A DNA stretch of 64,000 bases, from contig NZ_JAFBCK010000001.1 of assembly GCF_016907695.1 (NCBI RefSeq), positions 3,940,501 through 4,004,500 of the forward strand, in the 5' to 3' direction. Numbering within the stretch: the first letter of the stretch is position 1; each line of letters opens with the position of its first letter. The DNA comes from Actinokineospora baliensis. Its GTDB lineage: Bacteria > Actinomycetota > Actinomycetes > Mycobacteriales > Pseudonocardiaceae. The notes beneath the pieces are model-generated. The model was not told the DNA's origin. It was given only the letters and a program-made list of their open reading frames with translations, and did not search any database. The position numbers and the translations under genes were made by a program. Positions 17,055 through 27,140 of the stretch are shown piece by piece.

Positions 17055-18479
17055 ATGTCCGCTGCGCTCCCGCAGAACCCCAGTCGTCGGTCCGTGCTCA
17101 AGGGCATCGGGATGGCCGCGCTCGCGGCAGGCCCGCTGTCGGCGTGCGCCTTCGGATCCTCCGACCAGCCCAGCTCCGGCGGCCCGACCGGCGAGAAGTC
17201 CGGCACCAACCCGTTCGGCGTCGTGGCCAACGCCCCGCTCGAGGTCGTGATCTTCAAGGGCGGCCTCGGCGACGCCTACGCCACCGAAGTGCACGAGCCG
17301 CTCTACAAGAAGGCCTTCCCCCAGGCCGAGATCAAGCACGTCCCCACCCAGCAGATTGCCCAGACGCTGCAGCCGCGCTTCGCGGGCGGCAACGTGCCCG
17401 ACATGATCTCCAACGCGGGCTCGGACATGATGGACAACGGCGCGCTGCAGAGCGAGGGCCAGTTGCTCGACCTGTCCCCGCTGTTCGCCGCCCCGGCCAT
17501 CGGCGGCACCGGCACCGTCCGCGACACCCTGCTGCCCGGCGTGGTCGAGGCGGGCCTCATCGGCGGCAAGCCCTACCTGCTCAAGTACATCTACACCGTC
17601 TACGGCCTCTGGTACGACTCGGCGCTGTTCAAGGCGAAGGGCTGGGAGCCCGCCAAGGACTTCGCCGAGTTCGACACCCTGCTCGGCAAGATCAAGGCCG
17701 CGGGCCTGCAGCCCTACGCCTACGCGGGCAAGAACGCCTCGTACTACCAGTACTGGATGATCGCCATCTCCGCGGCGCAGATCGGCGGCAACCAGGTCCT
17801 GGTCGACATGGACAACCTCAAGGAGGGGGTCTGGACCTCCGACCCGGTCCGCCAGGCGGCCGAGGCGTGGGCCTCGATCGGCAAGAAGTACCTCGACCCG
17901 GCCAACGAGGGCCTGACCCACACCGAGGTCCAGACCGCGCAGAACCAGGGCAAGATCGGCTTCTACCCCTCGGGCTCCTGGCTGGAGAACGAGCAGAAGG
18001 AGCAGACCCCGGCGGCGTTCCAGTACGCGCTGGCGCCCACCCCGAGCGTCACCTCCTCGGACAAGCTGCCCTTCGGCGCCGTGCGCGCCGCGGCTGGCGA
18101 GTCCTACATCGTGCCGTCGAAGGCCAAGAACTCCGCCGGTGGCCTGGAGTACCTGCGCATCATGCTCTCCAAGGACGGCGCGCGCGGCTTCACCGAGAAG
18201 ACCGGCAACATCACCGTCGTCAAGGGCGCCGCGGACGGTCTCAAGCTGTCCCCGGGTGCGCAGAGCTCCAACGACGCGCTGAACAAGGCCGGTGACAACA
18301 TCATCACCTACAACCTGTTCGAGGACTGGTACAAGGAGTTCGAGACCGAGCTGCGCTCCAAGACCAACGCGCTGATGTTCGGCCGCATCACCGCCGACCA
18401 GTTCTGCAAGGACGTCCAGGCCAAGGCCGACGCGGTCAAGGCGGACTCCTCGATCACCAAGCAGACCCGCTCCTCATGA
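17055..18479 (+). CDS. ngcE: NgcE-like sugar-binding lipoprotein (N-acetylglucosamine/chitobiose ABC importer)
   Basis: This 474-residue family-1 extracellular solute-binding protein starts with a Tat-type leader RRSVLKGIGM and a lipobox GPLSAC (Cys31), so it is exported folded and lipid-anchored. The mature part (KYIYTVYGLWYDSALFKAKGW, GSWLENEQ) resembles the NgcE family of Streptomyces, which binds GlcNAc and diacetylchitobiose. The assignment is supported by the DasR site upstream and by the order binding protein, two permeases, GH4 enzyme and kinase. AAGGAG lies nine bases before ATG 17055. Confidence 0.82.
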   Translation: MSAALPQNPSRRSVLKGIGMAALAAGPLSACAFGSSDQPSSGGPTGEKSGTNPFGVVANAPLEVVIFKGGLGDAYATEVHEPLYKKAFPQAEIKHVPTQQIAQTLQPRFAGGNVPDMISNAGSDMMDNGALQSEGQLLDLSPLFAAPAIGGTGTVRDTLLPGVVEAGLIGGKPYLLKYIYTVYGLWYDSALFKAKGWEPAKDFAEFDTLLGKIKAAGLQPYAYAGKNASYYQYWMIAISAAQIGGNQVLVDMDNLKEGVWTSDPVRQAAEAWASIGKKYLDPANEGLTHTEVQTAQNQGKIGFYPSGSWLENEQKEQTPAAFQYALAPTPSVTSSDKLPFGAVRAAAGESYIVPSKAKNSAGGLEYLRIMLSKDGARGFTEKTGNITVVKGAADGLKLSPGAQSSNDALNKAGDNIITYNLFEDWYKEFETELRSKTNALMFGRITADQFCKDVQAKADAVKADSSITKQTRSS

Positions 18480-19378
18480 AGATGCCCCGCGGCGGCGCCA
18501 GGTTCGTCATCGGCTTCCTGGCGCTGCCGGTCATCCTCTACGTCGTCTTCGTCATCGCGCCCTACCTGCAGGCGTTCTACCTCGCCTTCACCGACTGGCG
18601 CGGTGTGTCGGCCAGCCCGAAGTTCTCCGGGTTCGACAACTTCACCAAGCTGCTGGGCGACCCGACCTTCTGGACCGCGGTCGGCCACCACGTGGTGCTG
18701 CTGCTCGTGCTGCCGCTGGCGACGTTGGCCATCGCGCTGTTCTTCGCGTTCCTGCTCAACATGGGCTCGGGCACCAAGGGCGTGCGCGGGTCGAAGTTCT
18801 ACCAAGCGGTGTTCTTCTTCCCGCAGGTCCTCGCGGTCGCGGTGATCGGCGTGCTGTTCCAGGCGGTGTACCGCCCCGACCAGGGTGGTGTGCTCAACGG
18901 CCTGCTCGACCTGGTCGGCATCGAACCGATCGGCTGGCTCACCAAGCCGAGCCTGGCGCTGTGGTCGCTGATCGCGGTCCTGGTGTGGCAGGCGGTCGGC
19001 TTCTACGTGGTGCTCTTCGCCGCGGGCATGGCCAACATCCCCAGGGAGGTCATCGAAGCGGCCGAGATCGACGGCTGCGGCCGGGCCAGGATGTTCTTCC
19101 AGATCACCCTGCCGCTGCTGTGGGACACCGTGCAGGTCGCGTGGGTGTACCTGGGGATCGCCGCGTTCGACGGGTTCGCGCTCGTGGCGACCCTGTCGGT
19201 GGACCGGGGTGGGCCCGACCAGTCGACCACGGTGCTGCCGCTGGAGATCTGGCGGACCGCGTTCACCTTCTCCAAGTTCGGCTACGCCTCGGCGATGGGT
19301 GTCGCGTTGTTCGTGCTGAGCCTCACCTTCGCCGTGCTCACCCTGCGGGTGACCCGGCGGGAACGGATCGAGTTCTGA
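18476..19378 (+). CDS. ngcF: NgcF-like ABC permease
   Basis: This 300-residue permease has six membrane helices. The cytoplasmic coupling (EAA) loop EAAEIDGCGRARMFFQITLP lies near residues 197-216 and docks the ATPase. It overlaps ngcE by ATGA. No ATPase gene is in this operon; the MsiK-type protein at 24505-25593 is the obvious candidate. Confidence 0.88.
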   Translation: MKMPRGGARFVIGFLALPVILYVVFVIAPYLQAFYLAFTDWRGVSASPKFSGFDNFTKLLGDPTFWTAVGHHVVLLLVLPLATLAIALFFAFLLNMGSGTKGVRGSKFYQAVFFFPQVLAVAVIGVLFQAVYRPDQGGVLNGLLDLVGIEPIGWLTKPSLALWSLIAVLVWQAVGFYVVLFAAGMANIPREVIEAAEIDGCGRARMFFQITLPLLWDTVQVAWVYLGIAAFDGFALVATLSVDRGGPDQSTTVLPLEIWRTAFTFSKFGYASAMGVALFVLSLTFAVLTLRVTRRERIEF

Positions 19379-20283
19379 TGAGCAACCTCACCGTCGACCG
19401 GCCGGTCGAGCGCGGGGGCGCGGGGCGGGTGCGGCGGTCGTCGGGCAAGCGCGGCGGCGGGGTCCTCGGTGGACTCTCGCACCTGGCCCTGGCGATCTGG
19501 GCGGCCACGGTCATCCTGCCGATCCTGTGGACGTTCCTGGCCTCGTTCAAGACCAACACCCAGATCTTCAGCGAGCCGCTCGGGTTGCCCAGCTCGGTAC
19601 ACTGGGACTCGTGGGGGCGCGCCTGGGAGAAGGCCAACGTCGGGCAGTACCTGCTCAACAGCGTCTTCGTGGTGGCGCTCTCGACCGCGGGAACCATGCT
19701 GCTGGGGTCGATGGCCGCCTACGTGCTGGCCCGCTTCTCCTTCCGCGGCAACCGGCTCATCTACGTCATGTTCGTCTCGGGCATGGTGTTCCCGGTGTTC
19801 CTGGCCCTGGTTCCGCTGTTCTTCGTGGTGCGCAACCTGGGCCTGCTCGACACCCACACCGGGCTGATCCTGGTCTACATCGCCTACTCGCTGCCGTTCA
19901 CGGTCTTCTTCCTGACCGCGTTCTTCCGCACCCTGCCCTCGCAGATCGCGGAAGCGGCGCTGATCGACGGGGCCTCGCACACCAGGACCTTCTTCCAGAT
20001 CATGGTGCCGATGGCCAAGCCGGGCCTGATCAGCATCACCATCTTCAACGTGATCGGCCAGTGGAACCAGTACCTGCTGCCGATCGTGCTGCTCTCGGGC
20101 AACGTCGAGGACAAGTGGGTGCTGACCCAGGGCATCGCCAACATCTCCACCAACGCCGGGTACCAGGCCGACTGGCCGAGCCTGTTCGCCGCGCTGACCA
20201 TGACGATCATCCCGGCGCTGGCGGTCTACCTGGTCTTCCAGCGGCAGATCCAAGCAGGCCTCACCTCGGGAGCCCTCAAGTGA
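19378..20283 (+). CDS. ngcG: NgcG-like ABC permease
   Basis: This 301-residue MalG-type permease has six helices and the EAA loop EAALIDGASHTRTFFQIMVP. It shares TGATG with ngcF, so the pair is translationally coupled. It forms the membrane channel with NgcF. Confidence 0.88.
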   Translation: MSNLTVDRPVERGGAGRVRRSSGKRGGGVLGGLSHLALAIWAATVILPILWTFLASFKTNTQIFSEPLGLPSSVHWDSWGRAWEKANVGQYLLNSVFVVALSTAGTMLLGSMAAYVLARFSFRGNRLIYVMFVSGMVFPVFLALVPLFFVVRNLGLLDTHTGLILVYIAYSLPFTVFFLTAFFRTLPSQIAEAALIDGASHTRTFFQIMVPMAKPGLISITIFNVIGQWNQYLLPIVLLSGNVEDKWVLTQGIANISTNAGYQADWPSLFAALTMTIIPALAVYLVFQRQIQAGLTSGALK

Positions 20284-21536
20284 AACTCGCTGTCGTCGGC
20301 GGCGGCTCGACCTACACCCCGGAACTGGTGGACGGCATCGCCCGGCTGCACACCGAGTTACCGGTCACCGAGCTGTCGCTGGTCGACCCGGACACCCACC
20401 GGCTGGAGCTGGTGGCCGGGGTGTCCGCGCGGATACTGGCCCGCGCCGGGCACCCGGCGCGGGTCACCACCAGCACCGAGCTGGAACTGGGGGTCGCGGG
20501 CGCCGACGCGGTGCTGCTGCAGCTGCGCGTCGGCGGCCAGGCCATGCGCCACCAGGACGAGACCGTGCCGCTGGAGTGCGGCTGCGTCGGCCAGGAGACC
20601 GTCGGCGCAGGCGGGCTCGCGATGGCGCTGCGGACCGTGCCGGTGGTGCTCGACGCGGCCGAGCGGATCGCCGCGGTGGCACCGCGGGCGTGGATCGTGG
20701 ACTTCACCAACCCGGTCGGCATCGTGACCCGCGCCCTGCTCGATGCCGGGCACCGCGCGATCGGGCTGTGCAACGTCGCCATCGGGTTCCAGCGCCGGTT
20801 CGCCGCGCTGCTCGACGTCGACCCGGCGCGGGTCGCCCTCGACCACGTCGGGCTCAACCACCTGACCTGGGTCCGCTCGGTGTACGTGCGCGGCGAGGAC
20901 GTGCTGCCCCGGCTGATCGAGCAGCACGGCGAGGTGATCGCCAAGCAGGTCGGCCTGCCCGAGCACGTGCTGCGCGCGCTGGGGGTCGTGCCGTCGTACT
21001 ACCTGCGCTACTTCTACGAGCACGACGCGGTGGTGGCCGAGCAGCGGGTGTCGCCGTCGCGGGCCAGCGCGGTCGCCGACGTCGAGGACAAGCTGCTCGC
21101 CCTCTACGCCGACCCGTCGGTCGACACCAAGCCGGACCTGCTGGGCAGCCGAGGCGGCGCCTTCTACTCGGAGGCGGCGGTCGCCCTGCTCGCCTCGCTG
21201 TTCGGCGAGGGCGGCGACGTGCACGTGGTGAACGTGCGCAACAACGGGACTCTGCCGTTCCTGCCGGACAACGCGGTGATCGAGGTCCCCGCGACGGTCA
21301 CCAGCGCCGGCGCGCAGACCTGGCCGATCGCCCCGGTGTCGCCGCTGCTGGCGGGGCTGATCGGGCACGTGTCGGCTTACGAGTCGCTGGCCGTGCGGGC
21401 GGCGGTGACCGGGGGAGCGGACCTGGTGACCGAGGCCCTGCTGGCGCACCCGCTGATCGGCCAGGTGTCGGTCGCGGAGAAGCTGGCCGAGCGGCTGATC
21501 GAGGTCAACCGACCGCACCTGCCCTGGGCGCGATGA
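20280..21536 (+). CDS. GH4 glycosidase (6-phospho-beta-glucosidase type)
   Basis: This 418-residue family-4 glycoside hydrolase works by NAD-dependent oxidation-elimination and needs a divalent metal. Visible are the Rossmann loop VVGGGSTYTPELVDGI (3-18), the NAD/substrate segment FTNPVGIVTRAL, the metal-binding Cys in GLCNVAIGFQ and the metal-binding His in VGLNHLTW. Known GH4 enzymes with these motifs split 6-phospho-beta-glucosides, and enteric ChbF splits chitobiose-6-phosphate. With NgcEFG upstream and a sugar kinase next, phosphorylated chitobiose is the likely substrate (inference). GTG overlaps the ngcG stop. Confidence 0.87.
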   Translation: MKLAVVGGGSTYTPELVDGIARLHTELPVTELSLVDPDTHRLELVAGVSARILARAGHPARVTTSTELELGVAGADAVLLQLRVGGQAMRHQDETVPLECGCVGQETVGAGGLAMALRTVPVVLDAAERIAAVAPRAWIVDFTNPVGIVTRALLDAGHRAIGLCNVAIGFQRRFAALLDVDPARVALDHVGLNHLTWVRSVYVRGEDVLPRLIEQHGEVIAKQVGLPEHVLRALGVVPSYYLRYFYEHDAVVAEQRVSPSRASAVADVEDKLLALYADPSVDTKPDLLGSRGGAFYSEAAVALLASLFGEGGDVHVVNVRNNGTLPFLPDNAVIEVPATVTSAGAQTWPIAPVSPLLAGLIGHVSAYESLAVRAAVTGGADLVTEALLAHPLIGQVSVAEKLAERLIEVNRPHLPWAR

Positions 21537-22483
21537 AGACGGTCCTGGCGGTCGACGGCGGCAACAGCAAGACCGACATCGCACTCGTGCGGGAGGACGG
21601 GGTCGTGCTGGCGCGCGGGCGCGGCCCCGGGTTCGAACCCCACTCGGTCGGTGTCGCCGCCGCCGTCGACGTCGTCGCCCACACCGCCGCGGATCTGTCG
21701 TTGCCCGTCGCGGACCACCTCGCGGCCTACGTCGCCGGTGCCGACCTCCCCGAGGAAGAGGTAGCCCTCCGCGACGAGTTCCTCCGCTGCGGCCTGGCAA
21801 CGACGGCCGAGGTCGGCAACGACACCTTCGCACTGTTGCGCGCGGGTACCACGTCGTCCTGGGGCGTCGCCGTCGTCTGCGGCGCGGGCGTCAACGCCGC
21901 GGGCATCGCCCCCGACGGCCGAATCGCCCGCTTCCCCGCCCTGGGCCGCCTCACCGGCGACTGGGGCGGCGGCGGTCACCTCGGCGAGGAAGTCCTCTGG
22001 CACGCCGTCCGCGCCGAGGACGGCCGCGGTGTCCCCACTGAGCTCTCCGCCATCGTCCGCGACCACTTCTCGGCCCTCTCAGCCACCGACGTGGCCCTGG
22101 CCATCCACCGAGGCACCCTTCCCCGCCACCGCCTAGGCGAACTGACCCCGGCCCTGCTGGCGTCGACCGACCCCACCGCCCGCACCATCACCGCCCGCCT
22201 GGCCGAAGAGATCTGCCTCCTGGGCCACTCCATCCTGACCCGCCTGGACCTCCTCACCACCCCCACGGAGGTGATCCTCGGCGGCGGCGTCCTCACCAGC
22301 CACACCCCCACCCTGACGTCGGCGATCGAGTCGGGCTACGCCTCCCGTGCCCCCCACGCCCGCCTGATCGTGGCCAGCCAACCCCCAATCCTCGGCGCCA
22401 TCCACCTGGGTCTCGCCCAGATCGCCGCGTCCCCGGACGCGCACGACAGGGCAGCCGCCAGCATCACCGCAGGCGCCGAGTAG
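21533..22483 (+). CDS. BadF/BadG-type sugar kinase (probable GlcNAc or chitobiose kinase)
   Basis: This 316-residue ASKHA-fold kinase (BadF/BadG/BcrA/BcrD family, which includes N-acetylglucosamine kinases) has the phosphate-1 loop VLAVDGGNSKTDIAL at the N-terminus. Phosphate-2 is VVCGAGVNAAGI, followed by GDWGGGGHLGEE and the adenosine motif VILGGGVLTSHT. It overlaps the GH4 stop by ATGA and ends the operon. It would phosphorylate imported amino sugar, giving the 6-phosphates that relieve DasR; whether the substrate is the monomer or dimer is not decided by sequence. Confidence 0.85.
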   Translation: MKTVLAVDGGNSKTDIALVREDGVVLARGRGPGFEPHSVGVAAAVDVVAHTAADLSLPVADHLAAYVAGADLPEEEVALRDEFLRCGLATTAEVGNDTFALLRAGTTSSWGVAVVCGAGVNAAGIAPDGRIARFPALGRLTGDWGGGGHLGEEVLWHAVRAEDGRGVPTELSAIVRDHFSALSATDVALAIHRGTLPRHRLGELTPALLASTDPTARTITARLAEEICLLGHSILTRLDLLTTPTEVILGGGVLTSHTPTLTSAIESGYASRAPHARLIVASQPPILGAIHLGLAQIAASPDAHDRAAASITAGAE

Positions 22484-22531
22484 CGGCCCACATCACCGCA
22501 GGGCCACCCACATCGACAATGCGCCCGGGTG

Positions 22532-23263
22532 TCACAGTTCCCCCGGCCGCTTCTCGGCCAAGGCGAAGGTGCGTTCGACCGACGAGAGCATGTCGGCGCA
22601 AATCCGGTTCTCGTCCTCGGTGAGACCAGCCGACAGCGCGGTGACCCTGGCCCGGGTGTCCTCGAGCGCCCGAGCGCAGATCTGGCTGTTGACCAGGTCG
22701 AGCTCCGACTCGGCCAGGGTGTAGGCCTTCAGGTCCGGGGCGTAGTCGTACCCGACCTGGCCGGTGCCGATCTCGGGGTTGATCAGGGCGAGGCTGACCC
22801 CGCGGATCATGGTGAGGTCGTGGGGCCCTTGGGTCGCCGAAAGGCTCTTCTGCAGGGTCGGGAACGGTTCGTGGTCGTCGAACATCCTCGTTGATGACTC
22901 GGGGTCGGTGGCGAAGGTGTAGTACCCCTGCTCCGAGCAGGTCGCCTCGACGATCTCGGTCGGGCCGAGCAGCGGTAGGAACGTCGACCGGTCGGACGGG
23001 AAGCTGGGGCGGTACCCGACCGTGCGGAAGAAGCGGGCGAGCTCGGTCTTCCACTCGAAGGCGGCCGCGAACTCCTGGCCGGTCTCCTGGCGCACGAGAC
23101 CCAGGTCGACGCCCAACTCCACGTGGTGGTGGATCACCTTGGCGATGCGGATCTTGGCCAGCGCGGTGCTGACCGAGGTGGCGACCTCCGCGCTGCGCCG
23201 GGCGAGGCACCACAACGAGTGCGCGTGGATGTAGATGCGGCGGCCGGGATCGGCTGGGGACAT
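22532..23263 (-). CDS. Conserved hypothetical protein downstream of fatty-acid desaturase
   Basis: This 243-residue soluble protein is not recognised and shows no signal peptide or membrane helix. It is mixed alpha/beta with conserved-looking stretches IHHHVELGVDLG and TMIRGVSLALINPEIG, and a helical tail (ARALEDTRARVTALSAGL). ATG at 23263 follows AGAAGG. It lies 23 bp after the desaturase stop on the same strand, so the two probably form an operon and may act together. Confidence 0.7.
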   Translation of the reverse strand: MSPADPGRRIYIHAHSLWCLARRSAEVATSVSTALAKIRIAKVIHHHVELGVDLGLVRQETGQEFAAAFEWKTELARFFRTVGYRPSFPSDRSTFLPLLGPTEIVEATCSEQGYYTFATDPESSTRMFDDHEPFPTLQKSLSATQGPHDLTMIRGVSLALINPEIGTGQVGYDYAPDLKAYTLAESELDLVNSQICARALEDTRARVTALSAGLTEDENRICADMLSSVERTFALAEKRPGEL

Positions 23264-23286
23264 GTCTGCGCCTTCTGGTGAGTGGT

Positions 23287-24258
23287 TCACAGTCTGTGGC
23301 CGCCGGTCCAGATGTCGCGCAGGACCGAGTTCTCGAAGCGGTTGCCGAAGAAGAAGCCACCGCAGCGCGCGTGGGTCCCGTAGGACCGCCACGCCGTCGT
23401 GCAGGCCCCGTCGAGGGCTTTGAGCCGGTGGTGCGGAACGCTGGGGAACCAGTGGTGCAGCAGGTGGTAGATGTCATCGGAGTGCGATCCGATCAGCCAC
23501 CTGCTCACCGGGTTGCCGCGCCAGTTCCGGCTGCCCCAGGACCAGCCGAACGCGCGGAGCCCGCCGTGTTCGCCCAGTTCGGCCCAGTAGCCGATGCACT
23601 GGAACGTGGTGAGCCACGGCAGGATCCAGCAGAAGACGACGACGTGGGCGACGACCGACCCGGTCGTGCACAGCGCGACCACGGCGGCCGCGGTCAGCGC
23701 GGCGATGGCCAGCAGCCGCACCCGGTCGCCGACCAGCGTGCGGTAGAGCCGCCACAACGGCATGACCGGGATGATCGTCAGCACGACGTGTTTCACGACG
23801 AATCCCGCGAACGAGACGCGCTCGTGGGAGGCGTATTCCGTGTTCGTGGCGGTGTACAGGTCGAGATCCGGGTCCTGCGAGCTCCGCCAGAGATGTCTGT
23901 GGTGCAATCCGTGTTCGACGACAAACCGCTTGAACGGGACAAAGATCGGCCAAGAGCACAACACCGCGCCCGCCAGGTTGTTCACCCGTCGATCGCGGAA
24001 CAGTTTGAAGTGCCCGGCTTCGTGCATCAGGTTGGCCAGCGCGCGCATCCTGCTGCCGATGACCACCGCGACGAGAACATAGACAAACGGATCGGCGACG
24101 AGCAGGTGCACGGTGATCGCGCCGATGATGACCAGCCAGTCAACCGCCAGGTAGACCCAGTTCCGCCAGTTGTCCCGCGTCGACAACGCCCGGACAAGGG
24201 ATTTGACCTCCGCAGGCGGCGCTTGCGCCTGCTGGACGCCATTCGGTGACCCGCCCAT
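23287..24258 (-). CDS. Membrane fatty-acid desaturase
   Basis: This 323-residue di-iron membrane enzyme introduces a double bond into an acyl chain. All three histidine boxes are present: HEAGH (79-83), HGLHH (116-120) and a third DIYHLLHHW with further PHH. Hydrophobic helices lie at about 35-70, 90-110 and 160-215. The start at 24258 is preferred to an upstream ATG at 24318 because GAGGTGGGG precedes it at good spacing and the extra residues are Arg-rich. The 246 bp between this start and the ABC ATPase gene hold no supported gene. Confidence 0.9.
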   Translation of the reverse strand: MGGSPNGVQQAQAPPAEVKSLVRALSTRDNWRNWVYLAVDWLVIIGAITVHLLVADPFVYVLVAVVIGSRMRALANLMHEAGHFKLFRDRRVNNLAGAVLCSWPIFVPFKRFVVEHGLHHRHLWRSSQDPDLDLYTATNTEYASHERVSFAGFVVKHVVLTIIPVMPLWRLYRTLVGDRVRLLAIAALTAAAVVALCTTGSVVAHVVVFCWILPWLTTFQCIGYWAELGEHGGLRAFGWSWGSRNWRGNPVSRWLIGSHSDDIYHLLHHWFPSVPHHRLKALDGACTTAWRSYGTHARCGGFFFGNRFENSVLRDIWTGGHRL

Positions 24259-24504
24259 GTGACCCCACCTCTGCCGTCGGATCCTGCCGCGTTGGGTGCC
24301 GTTGCTCAACATCGGCACCGTGATCCGGACTGTTACGCGGAGATGACAGTTTGGGCCGAACGGCTCCTATTCCACGGGCGGGACAAGGCAGCACAAGAAT
24401 ACTGCGAAAGTGTGAACGCGAACTGGCAAGGCGACCGATCAACCGTCGTGACAGCCGGTGGGCGGATGGTGTAGGCCGACCAGCAGAACGGCCGTTCCGA
24501 GGTT

Positions 24505-25593
<1,089 letters not shown>

Positions 25594-25729
25594 CGGTCAC
25601 CTCACGTCCAGATCGCACACGGGCCCACCAGGGTGCCGCATCCCCGCCGAACGCACCAGGCGAATGGCGGGCATTGCCCGAAAGCGTCATCCGAATGCCG
25701 CACCGGGTGGTCACGAAACGGTAACGAGG

Positions 25730-25741
25730 TGCACTTGTGCA
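25730..25741. promoter_or_regulatory. Palindrome in divergent promoter region, possible operator
   Basis: TGCACTTGTGCA is a perfect 5+2+5 palindrome about 60 bp before the binding-protein gene and in the shared region with the ATPase gene. The regulator is unknown, and it could be chance. Confidence 0.3.
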
Positions 25742-25801
25742 TTTCCCGGCGTGTACCGGTGGGAGAACAGTGCGAACCCCGCCGCGCATTCAGGAGGGCT
25801 C

Positions 25802-27082
25802 ATGTTCCGGTACCGCCGACTCACCGTGATCGCCGCCGCAGCGCTGGTGCTGGGCGCGAGCGGGTGCGGATCGGACACCGCGGGCCAACCGCCGCCCACC
25901 CAAGCGCTCGAGGGCATCGGGCCGATCACCCTGGTCACCGGCAAGGACACCTCGGGCAACCTGCAGAACCAGGTCGACGAGTGGAACTCCGCGCACCCGG
26001 ACCAGAAGGTCACGGTGATCGAACTGCCGGAGGACGCCGACGCGCAGCGCCAGCAGATGGTGCAGAACGCCCAGACCAAGTCCGACGCGTACGGCGTGCT
26101 CAACCTCGATGTCGTGTGGACGGCCGAGTTCGCGGCCAACCAGTGGGTGGTTCCCCTGCCGGAGAACGACTTCCCGCTGGGCGAGTTGCTCCCCGCCACC
26201 GTCGAGACCGGCAAGTACTTCAAGAAGCTCTACGCCGTGCCGATCACCTCAGACGGCGGACTCCTGTACTACCGCAAGGACTTGCTCGACGCCGCGGGAC
26301 TGCAAGCGCCCACGACCTGGTCGCAGCTGGCCGAGGCGTGCGCCAAGGTCCTGCCCTCGGCACCGGGGGTTTCCTGCTATGCCGGGCAGTTCGAGAAGTA
26401 CGAGGGCCTGACGGTCAACTTCAGCGAGGCCGTCAACTCCGCGGGTGGTTCCGTCGTCGGTGAGGACGGCAAGCCGACGCTGGACACCGAAGCCGCGCGC
26501 AAGGGTTTGCAGTTCCTGGTCGACGGCGTCAAGTCGGGTCTGATCCCGCAGAAGGCCCGCACCTTCAAGGAGGAGGAAGGCAGGCGCGCGTTCCAAGCGG
26601 GCGAGCTGCTGTTCCACCGCCAGTGGCCCTACCAGTACGCCAAGGCCAGCGCCACCGACGGGTCCTCCGCCGTCGCGGGCAAGTTCGCCGTCGCGCCCCT
26701 GCCGGGGCTCGACAGCCCCGGCGCGTCGTCGTTGGGCGGGCACAACTACGCGGTCAGCGCCTTCACCAAGAACAAGAAGACCGCCGTGGACTTCATCAAG
26801 TACTCCGCCAGCGAGCAGCAGCAGCGCAAGAACCTGGAGAAGACCTCGCAGGCGCCGACCTGGTCCGCGCTCTACGACGAGGCCGACCTGGTCGCCAAGT
26901 TCCCGTACCTCACGCAGCTCAAGAAGAGCATCGAGGGCGCGAAGAAGCGACCGGGGGTGGTCAAGTACCAGGAGGTGTCGCGGGCGATCCAGGAAGCCGC
27001 CTACGGCGCCATGAGCGGTGACGCGCCCGTTGACGAGGCGCTGAAGTCGTTGCAGGGCAAGCTCGAGGCACTCACCAAGTGA
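25802..27082 (+). CDS. Sugar-binding lipoprotein of second ABC importer
   Basis: This 426-residue family-1 solute-binding protein has a lipobox GASGC (Cys22). The mature part has YAVPITSDGGLLYYRKDLLDAAG and HNYAVSAF, as in trehalose/maltose-type binding proteins (LpqY/ThuE/MalE-like); the sugar itself is not settled. AGGAGGG precedes ATG 25802. It is the first gene of the operon with two permeases. Confidence 0.87.
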   Translation: MFRYRRLTVIAAAALVLGASGCGSDTAGQPPPTQALEGIGPITLVTGKDTSGNLQNQVDEWNSAHPDQKVTVIELPEDADAQRQQMVQNAQTKSDAYGVLNLDVVWTAEFAANQWVVPLPENDFPLGELLPATVETGKYFKKLYAVPITSDGGLLYYRKDLLDAAGLQAPTTWSQLAEACAKVLPSAPGVSCYAGQFEKYEGLTVNFSEAVNSAGGSVVGEDGKPTLDTEAARKGLQFLVDGVKSGLIPQKARTFKEEEGRRAFQAGELLFHRQWPYQYAKASATDGSSAVAGKFAVAPLPGLDSPGASSLGGHNYAVSAFTKNKKTAVDFIKYSASEQQQRKNLEKTSQAPTWSALYDEADLVAKFPYLTQLKKSIEGAKKRPGVVKYQEVSRAIQEAAYGAMSGDAPVDEALKSLQGKLEALTK

Positions 27083-27140
27083 GCCAGGCAGGCGGTGGGG
27101 TACCCCCAGGCCCCGCCGCCTGCCCTCCTGGAGGTCGGCT

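Noticed and set aside
24259..24474. 71-codon frame between the desaturase and the ABC ATPase
   Set aside because: Its start abuts the desaturase start on the other strand, it has no ribosome site, its codon third positions are mixed, and no family is recognised.
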